This document shows positions 18,561 to 29,107 of a DNA stretch of 64,000 nt, piece after piece. The translations under genes and the position numbers were made by a program. The stretch's first letter is position 1; the number at the start of each line of letters is the position of its first letter. The DNA is from Corynebacterium yonathiae (GTDB lineage Bacteria > Actinomycetota > Actinomycetes > Mycobacteriales > Mycobacteriaceae): NCBI RefSeq assembly GCF_027570195.1, contig NZ_JAKMUZ010000016.1, positions 1-64,000 of the forward strand, in the 5' to 3' direction. The notes under the pieces were generated by a model. That model was not told the DNA's origin. It saw only the letters and a list, made by a program, of their open reading frames with translations, and did no database searches.

Positions 18561-18992
18561 ATGTTGGTCGTGTATTTTTCCTCCGCGACGGAAAATACGC
18601 ACCGGTTCGTGCAGAAGCTGGGCTTTCCCAGCGCGCGCATTCCGCTGCGCCGCACGGAGGAGCCCCTCAAGGTCAACGAACCTTATGTCTTGGTGTGCCC
18701 CACTTATGGCGGGGGCGCATCCATTAGCCACCAAAACTCCCGTCCCGTGCCCACCCAGGTAATTAAGTTCCTTAATGATGAGCACAACCGCAGTTTCATT
18801 CGCGCGGTAATCGCGGGCGGTAATAGCAATTTCGGCGCCGACTTTGGCAAGGCTGGTGACGTCATCAGCGCCAAATGTAAAGTGCCCTATGTATATCGTT
18901 TCGAGTTGCTGGGAAACGATGACGATATAAAAATTTGTCGTGAAGGCTTATTGGCTAACGCCGCCGAGCTCGGGCTCGAGGCCGCGGCCTAG
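18561..18992 (+). CDS. nrdI: NrdI flavodoxin-like activator of NrdF
   Basis: A 143-residue flavodoxin-like protein starting [15 protein letters not shown] (FMN phosphate loop) with VCPTYGGG and [10 protein letters not shown] flavin-contact loops. In class Ib reductases it supplies superoxide to NrdF to build the dimanganese-tyrosyl radical. It lies 22 bases after nrdH and 54 bases before nrdE. Confidence 0.96.
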   Translation: MLVVYFSSATENTHRFVQKLGFPSARIPLRRTEEPLKVNEPYVLVCPTYGGGASISHQNSRPVPTQVIKFLNDEHNRSFIRAVIAGGNSNFGADFGKAGDVISAKCKVPYVYRFELLGNDDDIKICREGLLANAAELGLEAAA

Positions 18993-19046
18993 CGCCCACT
19001 ACGACTTAAATAAAGATCCTAATTTTTAAGAAAGGCCTTGTCAGCT

Positions 19047-21209
19047 GTGAGTACGCAATTGGGGAAGACCGTCGCCGAGCCAGTTAAGCCTGAAGAGCAG
19101 TTGGACTACCACGCTCTGAATGCGATGCTGAATCTCTACGATGCAAACGGCAAGATTCAGTTCGATAAAGATCGCGAGGCCGCTAACCAATTCTTCCTGC
19201 AGCACGTTAATCAAAACACGGTCTACTTCCATGATCTGGAAGAAAAGATCGATTACCTGATTAATAATAAGTACTATGATCCGCAGGTCATCGAGCAGTA
19301 TGACTTCGCTTTCATCAAGGAGCTTTTCAAGCGCGCATATTCCTATAAGTTCCGCTTCAAATCTTTTCTGGGTGCGTATAAGTACTACACCAGCTACACA
19401 CTGAAGACCTTTGATGGCCGCCGCTACCTCGAGCGCTTTGAGGATCGCGTCTCCATGACCGCCCTATTCTTGGCAGATGGTGATACTGGCCTAGCAGAGC
19501 GCCTCGTGGACGAGATTATGACCGGCCGTTTCCAACCGGCCACCCCCACTTTCCTCAACGCTGGCAAGGCCCAGCGTGGCGAGCTCGTGTCCTGCTTCCT
19601 GCTGCGCATCGAGGACAATATGGAGTCCATTGGACGCTCCATCAACTCCGCGCTGCAGCTTTCCAAGCGCGGCGGCGGCGTGGCGCTGCTGCTATCTAAT
19701 ATTCGTGAATCCGGCGCGCCCATTAAGCACATTGAGAACCAGTCTTCCGGTGTGATCCCAGTGATGAAACTGCTGGAGGATTCCTTCTCTTATGCCAACC
19801 AGCTTGGTGCCCGCCAGGGTGCTGGTGCGGTCTATCTCAATGCGCACCACCCAGACATCATGGACTTCTTGGATACCAAGCGTGAGAACGCGGACGAGAA
19901 GATCCGCATTAAGACCCTCTCGCTGGGCATCGTCGTGCCGGATATCACCTTCGAGCTGGCCAAGCGCAATGACGATATGTACCTCTTCTCGCCGTATGAC
20001 GTTGAGCGCGTCTACGGCAAGGCCTTCGGTGATATCTCCGTTACCGAGCACTATGAGGAGATGGTGGAAGACCCACGCATCCGTAAAAAGAAGATTAACG
20101 CCCGTCACTTCTTCCAGACCGTGGCAGAGCTGCAGTTCGAGTCCGGTTACCCGTACATCATGTTCGAGGACACCGTGAACCGCGCCAACCCGGTAAAGAC
20201 CTCGTGGATCAATATGTCCAACCTGTGCTCCGAGATCCTGCAGGTTAACTCCGCATCCGAGTTCAATGCAGACTTGACCTATGAAGAGCTGGGTAGCGAT
20301 ATCTCTTGTAACCTGGGCTCGCTGAATATCGCGATGACCATGGACTCGCCGGACTTTGCCACTACGGTGGAGACTGCCATCCGCGGCCTGACCGCTGTGG
20401 CGGATAAGACGTCCATCGATTCCGTGCCGTCTGTGCGCCGCGGAAACGATGAGTCTCATGCCATCGGCTTGGGTCAGATGAACCTGCACGGCTACTTGGG
20501 CCGCGAGCACATCGAGTATGGCTCGGAAGAAGGCTTGGATTTCACTAATGCCTACTTCGCGGCCGTGCTATATGCGGCATTGCGTGCTTCTAATAAGATT
20601 GCCCGCGAGCGCGGGGAGTACTTTAAGGAGTTCCCGCAGTCCGAGTATGCCTCCGGCGAATTCTTCGACCGCTATGATCCGGAAGAGTTCAAGCCGAAGA
20701 CAAAGAAGGTCCAAGAGCTTTTCGCGTCCTCTTCGATCCATACCCCGTCCGCTCAGGACTGGGAGGAGTTGAAGCAGGATGTGGCCAAGCATGGGCTGTA
20801 TAACCGCAACCTGCAGGCAGTGCCACCGACGGGCTCGATTTCTTATATCAATAACTCCACCTCATCCATCCACCCGATTGCCTCCAAGATTGAGATCCGC
20901 AAGGAAGGCAAGATTGGTCGCGTCTACTACCCGGCGCCGCATATGGATAATGACAACTTGGAGTACTTCAAGGACTCTTATGAGATCGGCTTCGAGAAGA
21001 TCGTCGATACCTATGCCGTAGCCACCAAGTATGTGGACCAAGGTCTATCGCTTACGCTTTTCTTCAAGGACACCGCAACCACCCGCGATGTCAACCGTGC
21101 GCAGATTTATGCGTGGCGCAAGGGCATTAAGACCCTGTATTACATCCGCCTGCGCCAGATGGCGCTGGAGGGTACCGAGATCGAGGGCTGCGTATCCTGC
21201 ATGCTTTAG
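19047..21209 (+). CDS. nrdE: Class Ib ribonucleoside-diphosphate reductase, alpha subunit
   Basis: A 720-residue catalytic subunit. It contains NLCSEI with an active-site Cys, the radical-transfer and substrate region [10 protein letters not shown], the late [10 protein letters not shown] stretch, and the C-terminal CVSC pair that exchanges electrons with NrdH. There is no N-terminal ATP cone, as expected for class Ib. I use the GTG at 19047; an in-frame TTG at 19038 sits too close to the AAGAAAGG ribosome binding site. A very strong hairpin follows the stop. Confidence 0.96.
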   Translation: MSTQLGKTVAEPVKPEEQLDYHALNAMLNLYDANGKIQFDKDREAANQFFLQHVNQNTVYFHDLEEKIDYLINNKYYDPQVIEQYDFAFIKELFKRAYSYKFRFKSFLGAYKYYTSYTLKTFDGRRYLERFEDRVSMTALFLADGDTGLAERLVDEIMTGRFQPATPTFLNAGKAQRGELVSCFLLRIEDNMESIGRSINSALQLSKRGGGVALLLSNIRESGAPIKHIENQSSGVIPVMKLLEDSFSYANQLGARQGAGAVYLNAHHPDIMDFLDTKRENADEKIRIKTLSLGIVVPDITFELAKRNDDMYLFSPYDVERVYGKAFGDISVTEHYEEMVEDPRIRKKKINARHFFQTVAELQFESGYPYIMFEDTVNRANPVKTSWINMSNLCSEILQVNSASEFNADLTYEELGSDISCNLGSLNIAMTMDSPDFATTVETAIRGLTAVADKTSIDSVPSVRRGNDESHAIGLGQMNLHGYLGREHIEYGSEEGLDFTNAYFAAVLYAALRASNKIARERGEYFKEFPQSEYASGEFFDRYDPEEFKPKTKKVQELFASSSIHTPSAQDWEELKQDVAKHGLYNRNLQAVPPTGSISYINNSTSSIHPIASKIEIRKEGKIGRVYYPAPHMDNDNLEYFKDSYEIGFEKIVDTYAVATKYVDQGLSLTLFFKDTATTRDVNRAQIYAWRKGIKTLYYIRLRQMALEGTEIEGCVSCML

Positions 21210-21222
21210 ACCGCAGCTAGGG

Positions 21223-21266
21223 CGCCTCGATGCACGTCGTGGGGAAGGACGTGCATCGAGGCGTTT
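21223..21266. terminator. Strong hairpin between convergent nrdE and gntR
   Basis: A perfect 16-bp stem (21223-21238 with 21248-21263) and a 9-nt loop begins 13 bases after the nrdE stop and reaches the stop of the convergent regulator gene. The T tract is only three bases on the plus strand. It may act as a terminator or as a 3' stabiliser of the nrdHIE mRNA. Confidence 0.65.
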
Positions 21267-21960
21267 AGCCGTTTTCTGCGCGGGTGCGGTCGAGGATGGT
21301 GCGGGAGGTGCTTTCGGCGGCGTCGGCAAGCCCGGCATCAATGGCCCGGGCCAGCTCCATGTGCAGTTGTGTAGTCCCGCCTATGGGATCGCGCTTGCGG
21401 GAGCCAAAGACGGACTTGCCCTTGAGCATGGCCACCAGTGAGGGGGCGAGCGCGGCCAGCATCTCATTGCCGGAAGCCTGCAGGATCAGGGTGTGGAAAC
21501 GCAAATCGGTTTCCAGTTCCTCGCCCACGCGCGGGGAAGGAGTGGACTCTAGCTCGGCTAAACGCGCGGCGAGGCGAAGGAGCTCCGCCCGCTGCCCGGC
21601 GCTGGCGTTGCCGGCTGCGAGTCGGGCCGCCACCGGCTCGATTCCTAGCCGCAACTCGTTGAGGCGTGCCACTTGCTGCCCGCGGGTTTTGTCGTTGTTT
21701 AACCGCCAGCCGATGATCGCCGGGTCATATACCGCCCAGTTGTCCATCGGCAGTACCGTGATTCCCACGCGACGCCCGGAGCTGACCATGCCGAGGTGCT
21801 CCAGGGCGCGCATGGCTTCGCGGGCCACGGTGCGGGAGATGCCAAAGCGCTTTTCGACGTCCCCCAGACGGAACCGCTCGCCCTCGGCGATGTCTCCGCT
21901 TACGATCTCGGCGCCGAGCCTATCCACCACGGAACCCAGCAGGGGAGGGGTGGCACTCAT
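21265..21960 (-). CDS. FadR-type GntR regulator (GntR1-like)
   Basis: A 231-residue repressor: winged helix (about residues 10-75, with DVEKRFGISRTVAREAMRAL) and a C-terminal FCD ligand domain with metal-binding positions (E-x-x-x-x-R-F-H near 140). The start at 21960 has AGAAAGGA eight bases upstream; an upstream ATG would include this site. From memory, C. glutamicum gntR1, which controls gluconate catabolism and sugar uptake, also lies between nrdE and nrdF. I therefore infer a sugar-acid regulator rather than an nrd regulator. It is transcribed against nrdE and diverges from nrdF. Confidence 0.85.
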   Translation of the reverse strand: MSATPPLLGSVVDRLGAEIVSGDIAEGERFRLGDVEKRFGISRTVAREAMRALEHLGMVSSGRRVGITVLPMDNWAVYDPAIIGWRLNNDKTRGQQVARLNELRLGIEPVAARLAAGNASAGQRAELLRLAARLAELESTPSPRVGEELETDLRFHTLILQASGNEMLAALAPSLVAMLKGKSVFGSRKRDPIGGTTQLHMELARAIDAGLADAAESTSRTILDRTRAENG

Positions 21961-22096
21961 GCGGAAATCCTTTCTTTGCATGCTCCGAAGTAACTGGGAT
22001 CAGTATAGGTAAGTGGTATCCAGCACAATGGCTTAGAGGGCGGGTGAATTGGGTATGCTGGAGACCTGAATTTGTCCGTTTTTAGTATTGGAGTGA

Positions 22097-23092
<996 letters not shown>

Positions 23093-23122
23093 GCATTCTC
23101 GCTGATCAGCGTGGTCTAGCGG

Positions 23123-23178
23123 CACACCTTCTGCTCTAACTCAACCGAAAGGTTGATAACGAGCGGGGGTGTGTTTTT
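23123..23178 (+). terminator. Long compound terminator hairpin after nrdF
   Basis: Nested pairings fold into one long hairpin: CACACC/GGTGTG (23123-23128 with 23168-23173), GCTC/GAGC (23133-23136 with 23161-23164), a symmetric TAAC/TAAC internal loop, and TCAACC/GGTTGA (23141-23146 with 23151-23156) closed by a GAAA tetraloop. A TTTTT run follows at once. It is well placed to end the nrdF transcript 30 bases after the stop. Confidence 0.75.
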
Positions 23179-23208
23179 ACGTTTTGGGGGCGCACAATTC
23201 CACATCTC

Positions 23209-23224
23209 TGTGACATATAGCACG
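23209..23224. promoter_or_regulatory. Candidate GlxR (cAMP-CRP-type) site upstream of ctaD
   Basis: TGTGACATATAGCACG matches the coryneform GlxR consensus TGTGANNTANNTCACA except at two positions of the second half. It lies about 210 bp upstream of the ctaD start in a 342-bp intergenic region. GlxR control of cytochrome oxidase genes is known in C. glutamicum. A weaker half-site TGTGA is at about 23284. Confidence 0.55.
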
Positions 23225-23434
23225 GTGGAGCTTGCCTAAAAACCAATGTCGATATTGGCGGCCGCGCCACGTGCAGGGGCTATGTGACAGATGTGGTTAG
23301 TGCTAGGGCGTAGCTTTAAGGTCATGTATTGGGGGAAGCTGGAAAGAACAGGGGAAAATGGCCTAATATAAGGCGAGTAAACCTAGGTGTAGGTGGGCTC
23401 ATCCCACAGACACTTTGTTATTCAGGAGGATTTT

Positions 23435-25129
23435 ATGACCGCTGTGGCGCCACGGGTCGACGATTACGTCGCCCCCACACGTCCAGAGCCAACCGGTAAC
23501 GCGAAGACCGGTTCAAAGGCTTGGGTATTTCTAACCACCACTGACCACAAGCAGCTGGGCATCATGTACTTGATCATGTCCTTCAGCTTCTTCTTCCTCG
23601 GTGGCTTTATGGCACTGTTGATCCGCGCGGAGCTATTCACCCCGGGTCTCCAGTTCTTGTCCAATGAGCAGTTCAACCAGCTGTTCACCATGCACGGCAC
23701 GGTGATGTTGCTGCTCTTTGCAACCCCAGTTGTGTGGGGCTTTGGTAACTACATCCTGCCGCTGCAAATTGGTGCGCCGGACGTGGCTTTCCCACGTTTG
23801 AACGCCTTCGGCTTCTGGGTCACCCTGCTGGGCGGCACCGTGATGCTGCTGGGCTTCGTTACCCCGGGTGGTGCAGCTGACTTCGGCTGGACCATGTACA
23901 TGCCGCTGGCTGATGGCGTCCACACCCCGGGCATCGGCGCGGATATGTGGATCGTCGGCGTGGGTGCTACCGGTGTCGGTACCATCGCCTCCGCCATTAA
24001 CATGATCACTACCATTCTCACCCTGCGTGCACCGGGTATGACCATGTTCCGCCTGCCGGTATTCAGCTGGGCAGTATTTACCGCATCCGCCATCGTGCTG
24101 ATGATCTTCCCGCTGCTGACCGCTGCCGCACTGGGCGTCCTGTATGACCGTAAGCTGGGCGGCCACATCTACGATTCCGCTAATGGTGGCGGCATCCTGT
24201 GGCAGCACCTGTTCTGGTTCTTCGGCCACCCTGAGGTTTATGTCCTCGCGCTGCCGTTCTTCGGCGTTGTTTCTGAGGTCGTTCCGGTCTTCTCCCGCAA
24301 GCCGGTCTTCGGCTACATCGGCTTGGTCTTCGCACTGCTGGCCATCGGCTCCCTGTCCATGGCTGTTTGGGCACACCACATGTTCGTCACCGGCGCTATC
24401 CTGCTGCCGTTCTTCTCCTTCATGACGTTCCTGATTGCGGTGCCTACCGGCGTTAAGTTCTTCAACTGGGTCGGCACCATGTGGAAGGGCCACATCACCT
24501 GGGATACCCCGATGATCTTCGCTATGGGCTTCATGGCAACCTTCCTCTTCGGCGGCATGACCGGCGTCATGCTGGCTTCCCCGGCACTGGACTTCCACTT
24601 GGCTGAGTCCTACTTCTTGATTGCTCACTTCCACTACACCCTGTTCGGTACGGTTGTGTTCTCCGCTTTCGCGGGTCTGTACTTCTGGTTCCCGAAGATG
24701 ACCGGCCGCATGCTGGATGAGCGCCTGGGCAAGATTCACTTCTGGCTGACCTTCATCGGCTTCCACGGTACCTTCCTGGTTCAGCACTGGGTCGGCAACA
24801 TGGGCATGCCGCGTCGTTACGCTGATTACCTGGAGTCCGATGGCTTCACGGTCTTCAACCAGATTTCCACCATCTTCTCCTTCGTTCTCGGCGCTTCTGT
24901 TATCCCGCTGGTGTGGAACGTATTCAAGTCCTGGCGCTATGGCGAGATTGTCACCGTGGATGACCCATGGGGCTACGGCAACTCCCTCGAGTGGGCAACC
25001 TCCTGCCCGCCGCCACGCCACAACTTTGTGTCCCTGCCGCGTATCCGCTCTGAGCGCCCGGCCTTTGAGTTGCACTACCCGCACATGGTTCAGCGCATGC
25101 GCGAAGAAGCACACGTGGGTAGCCACTAA
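23435..25129 (+). CDS. ctaD: Cytochrome c oxidase (aa3) subunit I
   Basis: A 564-residue, 12-helix haem-copper oxidase subunit that reduces oxygen and pumps protons in the bcc-aa3 supercomplex. Seen are the haem a/a3 and CuB histidines in [30 protein letters not shown] (the His-Tyr cofactor region), WAHHMFVTG and [12 protein letters not shown]. The ATG at 23435 has AGGAGG six bases upstream; an upstream in-frame start is rejected. ctaC, ctaE and ctaF are not nearby, the usual arrangement in this genus. A terminator follows. Confidence 0.97.
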   Translation: MTAVAPRVDDYVAPTRPEPTGNAKTGSKAWVFLTTTDHKQLGIMYLIMSFSFFFLGGFMALLIRAELFTPGLQFLSNEQFNQLFTMHGTVMLLLFATPVVWGFGNYILPLQIGAPDVAFPRLNAFGFWVTLLGGTVMLLGFVTPGGAADFGWTMYMPLADGVHTPGIGADMWIVGVGATGVGTIASAINMITTILTLRAPGMTMFRLPVFSWAVFTASAIVLMIFPLLTAAALGVLYDRKLGGHIYDSANGGGILWQHLFWFFGHPEVYVLALPFFGVVSEVVPVFSRKPVFGYIGLVFALLAIGSLSMAVWAHHMFVTGAILLPFFSFMTFLIAVPTGVKFFNWVGTMWKGHITWDTPMIFAMGFMATFLFGGMTGVMLASPALDFHLAESYFLIAHFHYTLFGTVVFSAFAGLYFWFPKMTGRMLDERLGKIHFWLTFIGFHGTFLVQHWVGNMGMPRRYADYLESDGFTVFNQISTIFSFVLGASVIPLVWNVFKSWRYGEIVTVDDPWGYGNSLEWATSCPPPRHNFVSLPRIRSERPAFELHYPHMVQRMREEAHVGSH

Positions 25130-25159
25130 AGCGATATAACTCGCACCAACTCCTGACTT

Positions 25160-25202
25160 AAGCCGCCTCCCAGCCCTAAATGGGCCACGGGAGGCGGCTT
25201 TG
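25160..25202 (+). terminator. Terminator after ctaD
   Basis: A perfect 12-bp G/C-rich stem (AAGCCGCCTCCC at 25160-25171 with GGGAGGCGGCTT at 25189-25200) is followed by a short T stretch, 30 bases after the ctaD stop. Confidence 0.8.
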
Positions 25203-25238
25203 GCGTTTCTTCTGTGCCCCACATGCGATAATGGACGG

Positions 25239-26420
25239 GTGAGTACCCAAGCTGATATCCATGCCGTCATCACCACCAGTGGCCCGGACAAGCCCGGGGT
25301 GTCGGCGGCCTTCTTCCGCGTGTTGGCGTCACATAACGCCACGCTTGTCGACGTCGAGCAGGCCATCTTTTCTGGCCGTATCACTCTTGCTGCCCATACC
25401 CGCATTCCTAGTGCGCGCGCCGAACAGATCGCGCAGGGACTGCGCAATACGTTGAGCATTTATGGGCAGCAGGTATCCGTAGATCTGCGGGAGGAAGAAT
25501 CCTCCGCCCGAGCTCGATCGACCCATGTGATGGTCCTCATGGGTACGCAGGTTACCGCCCATCACATGGAGGAAGTCGCACGCGTATTGGCCAACTTCGA
25601 TGCCAATATCGATCGCATCCGCGGGCTTTCGACCTCTCCGTTGACCGGGTTGGAGCTATTCCTGTCGCTCGATGGTTCCGCTGCGCCCGTGCGCCAGGCG
25701 CTGGCGGAATTGGCACAGCAGATCGGTATCGACATCGCTATTGAGCCTGCGGGTCTGGGCCGGCGCTCCAAGCGCCTGGTATGTTTCGACTGCGATAGCA
25801 CCCTGATCCAAGGTGAGGTCATAGAGATGCTGGCCGCTCATGCCGGAAAGGAAGAAGAGGTGGCAGCCGTGACTGCGCGGGCAATGCGTGGGGAACTGGA
25901 CTTTGAGGCTTCCCTGCGTGAGCGCGTCGCCGTGCTAGCCGGGCTGGATGCCTCCGTCATTGATGAGGTGGCACGCGAGATTCAGCTGACCCCGGGCGCC
26001 CGAGAGACCATTGCGACGCTCAACCGCATTGGCTACCGCACCGCTGTGGTCTCCGGCGGCTTCATTGAGGTTCTAGAGGGCCTGGCTGCGGAGATGGAAT
26101 TGGACTACGTCCGCGCAAATACGTTGGAAATCGTAGATGGAAAGCTTAGCGGCCGGGTAATAGGCAGGGTGGTTGACCGCAAGGCCAAGGAGGATTTCTT
26201 GCGGGAATTCGCTGCAGATTCCGGCGTCGGCATGCGGCAGACAGTCGCCGTGGGCGATGGTGCCAATGACATCGATATGATCACCGCCGCGGGGCTGGGT
26301 ATTGCTTTCAATGCTAAGCCAGCGCTGCAAGAAGTAGCGGATACCTCTGTGAACCATCGGCGGTTGGACGAGGTATTACAGATTTTGGGAATCCCGGCCG
26401 AGGAGGTTGTTCGTGGATAA
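25239..26420 (+). CDS. serB: Phosphoserine phosphatase with N-terminal ACT domains
   Basis: A 393-residue enzyme for the last step of serine synthesis. The N-terminal about 180 residues form two ACT-like domains (start AVITTSGPDKPGVSAAFFRVL), which could bind serine for feedback control. The HAD phosphatase follows with CFDCDSTLIQGEVIEM (nucleophile Asp near residue 187), the SGG motif in AVVSGGF, and GDGANDIDM. I choose the GTG at 25239. Its 3' end overlaps the next gene by eight bases. Confidence 0.94.
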   Translation: MSTQADIHAVITTSGPDKPGVSAAFFRVLASHNATLVDVEQAIFSGRITLAAHTRIPSARAEQIAQGLRNTLSIYGQQVSVDLREEESSARARSTHVMVLMGTQVTAHHMEEVARVLANFDANIDRIRGLSTSPLTGLELFLSLDGSAAPVRQALAELAQQIGIDIAIEPAGLGRRSKRLVCFDCDSTLIQGEVIEMLAAHAGKEEEVAAVTARAMRGELDFEASLRERVAVLAGLDASVIDEVAREIQLTPGARETIATLNRIGYRTAVVSGGFIEVLEGLAAEMELDYVRANTLEIVDGKLSGRVIGRVVDRKAKEDFLREFAADSGVGMRQTVAVGDGANDIDMITAAGLGIAFNAKPALQEVADTSVNHRRLDEVLQILGIPAEEVVRG

Positions 26421-27144
26421 GTTTGAGACCGCCCACCAACGCTTGGTAGCAGCGTGCGATTCGCGCTCCTGGCGCGATGACCCAGAAAACCCGGACGAGC
26501 CCGCCACCGTCCAAGCCATGCAGATTGCTCTGAACCTGCCAAAGCAAGAGCCACCGGCACGCACGGAGGTGCTGGAGGCGGCCGCACGCGCCGTCGTGGC
26601 GGTGTGCTTAGACGAACGCGCAGGCGAGGACGGGGCATTCGCTCAGGCATTGGGCCAGTGGTATGGTCATCGCATCCGCAAGATTGCCCGCCGCGCACGT
26701 AATAAAGCTTGGCGCGAGGTGCAAAACCTGCCCGGTGTGACCGTGGCGGACCGCGCCCGCGCCTTTGCGCCCTCCGCCGTAGGGGAGGTGGATCCGCTCA
26801 TTGCCAAGCTGCAGATCGGCCACACCGACCTTGCCTATGACGAGCCCGGAGCCCCGCTTGGCGATGCCCCAGTTATCTACGTCGACCGCAGCCTCGGCAT
26901 GTCTGCGGGCAAGGCCGCGGCACAGGTAGGCCACGGGTCGATGATGCTTGCCGCAGCAATGTCGGTGGATGAAGCGCGCGACTGGGCGGAAACCGGTTTT
27001 GAGCTTTCTGTCCGCGAGGTGTCCGGGATAGATTTTCGCACCGCCTGCGCACAGGACGGTGCGGTGGTCATCGTGGACGCTGGATTTACGGAAATTGCGC
27101 CCGACTCGGCTACCGTGTGCGCCCTGCGGCGACCAATCGCTTAA
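26413..27144 (+). CDS. Pth2-family peptidyl-tRNA hydrolase domain protein
   Basis: A 243-residue protein. The C-terminal about 120 residues carry Pth2 features: VIYVDRSLGMSAGKAAAQVGHGSMM (catalytic Lys and His region) and a late VVIVDAGFTEIAPDS. The N-terminal half has no clear domain. A GTG start at 26413 fits the GAGGAGG ribosome binding site seven bases upstream, inside the serB end. Pth2 enzymes recycle peptidyl-tRNAs in archaea and eukaryotes. Whether this actinobacterial form does so is not settled by the sequence. Its 3' end overlaps the convergent helicase gene by 35 bases. Confidence 0.8.
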   Translation: MDKFETAHQRLVAACDSRSWRDDPENPDEPATVQAMQIALNLPKQEPPARTEVLEAAARAVVAVCLDERAGEDGAFAQALGQWYGHRIRKIARRARNKAWREVQNLPGVTVADRARAFAPSAVGEVDPLIAKLQIGHTDLAYDEPGAPLGDAPVIYVDRSLGMSAGKAAAQVGHGSMMLAAAMSVDEARDWAETGFELSVREVSGIDFRTACAQDGAVVIVDAGFTEIAPDSATVCALRRPIA

Positions 27145-29089
27145 GCGCGCCACGCACCGTGTCCGCATCGGTGGTTTGCCAAAAACGCGGCATAGAGGCC
27201 TTGAGGAAGCTGCCATAGCGCTTATATTCCAAACGGTTATCGAGCACAGCCACCACGCCGCGGTCGGAGACGTGGCGCAGCAGGCGTCCCGCGCCCTGCG
27301 CCATGAGCAGGGCGGCATGGTTGGCGGAGACTTCCATGAACCCGGAGCGTCCCGCGGCATCGGCTGCTTGGGCGCGCGCCTGCATGAGGGGATCATCTGG
27401 GCGGGGAAATGGAATGCGGTCGATGATAACCAGCGAGCACGCTGGCCCCGGCACGTCCACGCCCTGCCACAGGGTGAGGGTGCCGAAGAGGCAGGAGTTT
27501 TCCTTTTGGGAGAATTTCTCTACCAGTGCGCCGATGGAATCCTCACCTTGCACGAAAAGGTCAAAGGGAATACGGGGTTTAAGTGCGGTGGCTGCTTCTT
27601 CCGCGGCCCGGCGGGAGGAAAACAACCCGAGAGTGCGCCCTCCGGCAGCCATGATGAGCTCGTAGATCTCATCAATCGTTTCTTTGGGCAGGCCATCGCG
27701 ACCGGGAGCAGGAAGGTGCTTGGCTGTGTACAAAATACCAGATTTGGCCGGGTCAAAGGGCGTGCCTGCGTCCAAGGTGTCGTAGGTGCCGCTCGGCATG
27801 CCCCACTGGGCGGCCATGGCATCAAAGCGGCCGCCGAGGGCGAGGGTGGCCGAAGTAAGCACCACTGTTTGTTCCCCGAAGAGGTTCTCGCGCAGCATGT
27901 GGGCGATGGACAGGGGCGCCACGGCGAGGGTCTCGGCGTCGCTGCGCGGATCGCGCTCTAGCCAGACTACGTCGTCTTGTTTCGCCGGGTCATCGGTGGC
28001 GAAGACCTCCAGCATGCGCGCTACGGCCTGCGCGAGGTCGGAGAGGTGATTGCTTAAGTTCTGGCGCTCGGCGTTCTTTTCTGGGTCATCGGTGGCCTCG
28101 CCTTCTGGTGCGCGAGAGATGAGGGACTTAACGCGCAGGAATTCATCGGCAAGCGCGCGCAGGTGTGCCTGCGAGGTTTCATCCAAATCGGTCCACCTGC
28201 CCGGCTCCTGAATTTTCATCAGGTCATCGAACTCCTCTGCCAGGTCGGAGAGGCTGCCGGCATTTCCGAGAGACTTCGCGCGGTTGGCTGCCATTTTGAT
28301 GGCGCGGGTAGTAATCTCTGCGGTGGACACGGAGGTAATGCGGCCGTCGAGCTCGTGGGCCTCGTCGATAATGGCCACGTCGTGCTCCGGCAAGATATTT
28401 GCCTCCGAAACCGCGTCAATGGCAAGCATGGCGTGGTTGGTGACGACGATATCGACATCGGCAGCCGCCCTGCGGGCTTCCTCTGCAAAACAGTCGGGCC
28501 CGTGCGGGCAGCGCGAAGCGCCCAAGCATTCGTTGGAGGCTACGGAAACCGCGCGCCACACCAAGTCCGGAACGCCCGGCTCTAGATCATCGCGGTCACC
28601 AGTTTCGGTTTCCTGCGCCCATTCGTGGATGCGGCGCACGGCCTTGCCGCGGTGGGAAATCTCGGATTCGTCGATAAGAGCTTCCGGGTCATCCGGGGTA
28701 GCCGCAATCTTATTCATGCACAGGTAATTATTGCGGCCCTTCATAATGGCGAAGGTGGGCGTGCGTTCCATGACGGGGGCGAGGGCCTCCGTGAGCCGCG
28801 GGAGATCGCGCTCCACCAGCTGACGCTGCAAGGCCAGGGTCGCGGTGGAGACGATGACGGTGGACCCCGAGTTCATTGCATGCCGGATAGCCGGGACCAA
28901 GTAAGCCAAGGATTTACCAGTACCGGTACCGGCCTGCACCGCTAGGTGGCGCTCCTTCTCGAGGGCGGCCGAAACGGCCGTAGCCATACGCACCTGGCCG
29001 TCGCGCCGGCTGCCGCCCAGCGCGTCAACTGCCTTGTCCAGCAGCGTTTCCGTGTCGAGGTTTAAAGGCTCATCTGCGTGCTTACTCAC
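27110..29089 (-). CDS. DinG-family ATP-dependent DNA helicase
   Basis: A 659-residue superfamily 2 helicase (XPD/DinG group). It has Walker A VQAGTGTGKSLAYL (near residue 36), DEAH box IIDEAHEL (near 240), and late motifs LFGTLTLWQGVDVPG and AQGAGRLLR. Four cysteines between motifs Ia and II (C-x20-30-C-x-C pattern, including CLGASRCPHGPDC) could hold the iron-sulfur cluster of this group. Likely role: unwinding DNA or RNA-DNA structures in repair and replication. Confidence 0.9.
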   Translation of the reverse strand: MSKHADEPLNLDTETLLDKAVDALGGSRRDGQVRMATAVSAALEKERHLAVQAGTGTGKSLAYLVPAIRHAMNSGSTVIVSTATLALQRQLVERDLPRLTEALAPVMERTPTFAIMKGRNNYLCMNKIAATPDDPEALIDESEISHRGKAVRRIHEWAQETETGDRDDLEPGVPDLVWRAVSVASNECLGASRCPHGPDCFAEEARRAAADVDIVVTNHAMLAIDAVSEANILPEHDVAIIDEAHELDGRITSVSTAEITTRAIKMAANRAKSLGNAGSLSDLAEEFDDLMKIQEPGRWTDLDETSQAHLRALADEFLRVKSLISRAPEGEATDDPEKNAERQNLSNHLSDLAQAVARMLEVFATDDPAKQDDVVWLERDPRSDAETLAVAPLSIAHMLRENLFGEQTVVLTSATLALGGRFDAMAAQWGMPSGTYDTLDAGTPFDPAKSGILYTAKHLPAPGRDGLPKETIDEIYELIMAAGGRTLGLFSSRRAAEEAATALKPRIPFDLFVQGEDSIGALVEKFSQKENSCLFGTLTLWQGVDVPGPACSLVIIDRIPFPRPDDPLMQARAQAADAAGRSGFMEVSANHAALLMAQGAGRLLRHVSDRGVVAVLDNRLEYKRYGSFLKASMPRFWQTTDADTVRGALKRLVAAGRTR

Positions 29090-29107
29090 CCCACACAGTC
29101 TAGCGGC

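Noticed and set aside
23633..25459. A long open frame of about 600 codons on the minus strand opposite ctaD
   Set aside because: It is an antisense shadow of the strongly codon-biased ctaD gene. The translation is rich in His, Gln and Arg, has no domain and no plausible start context.
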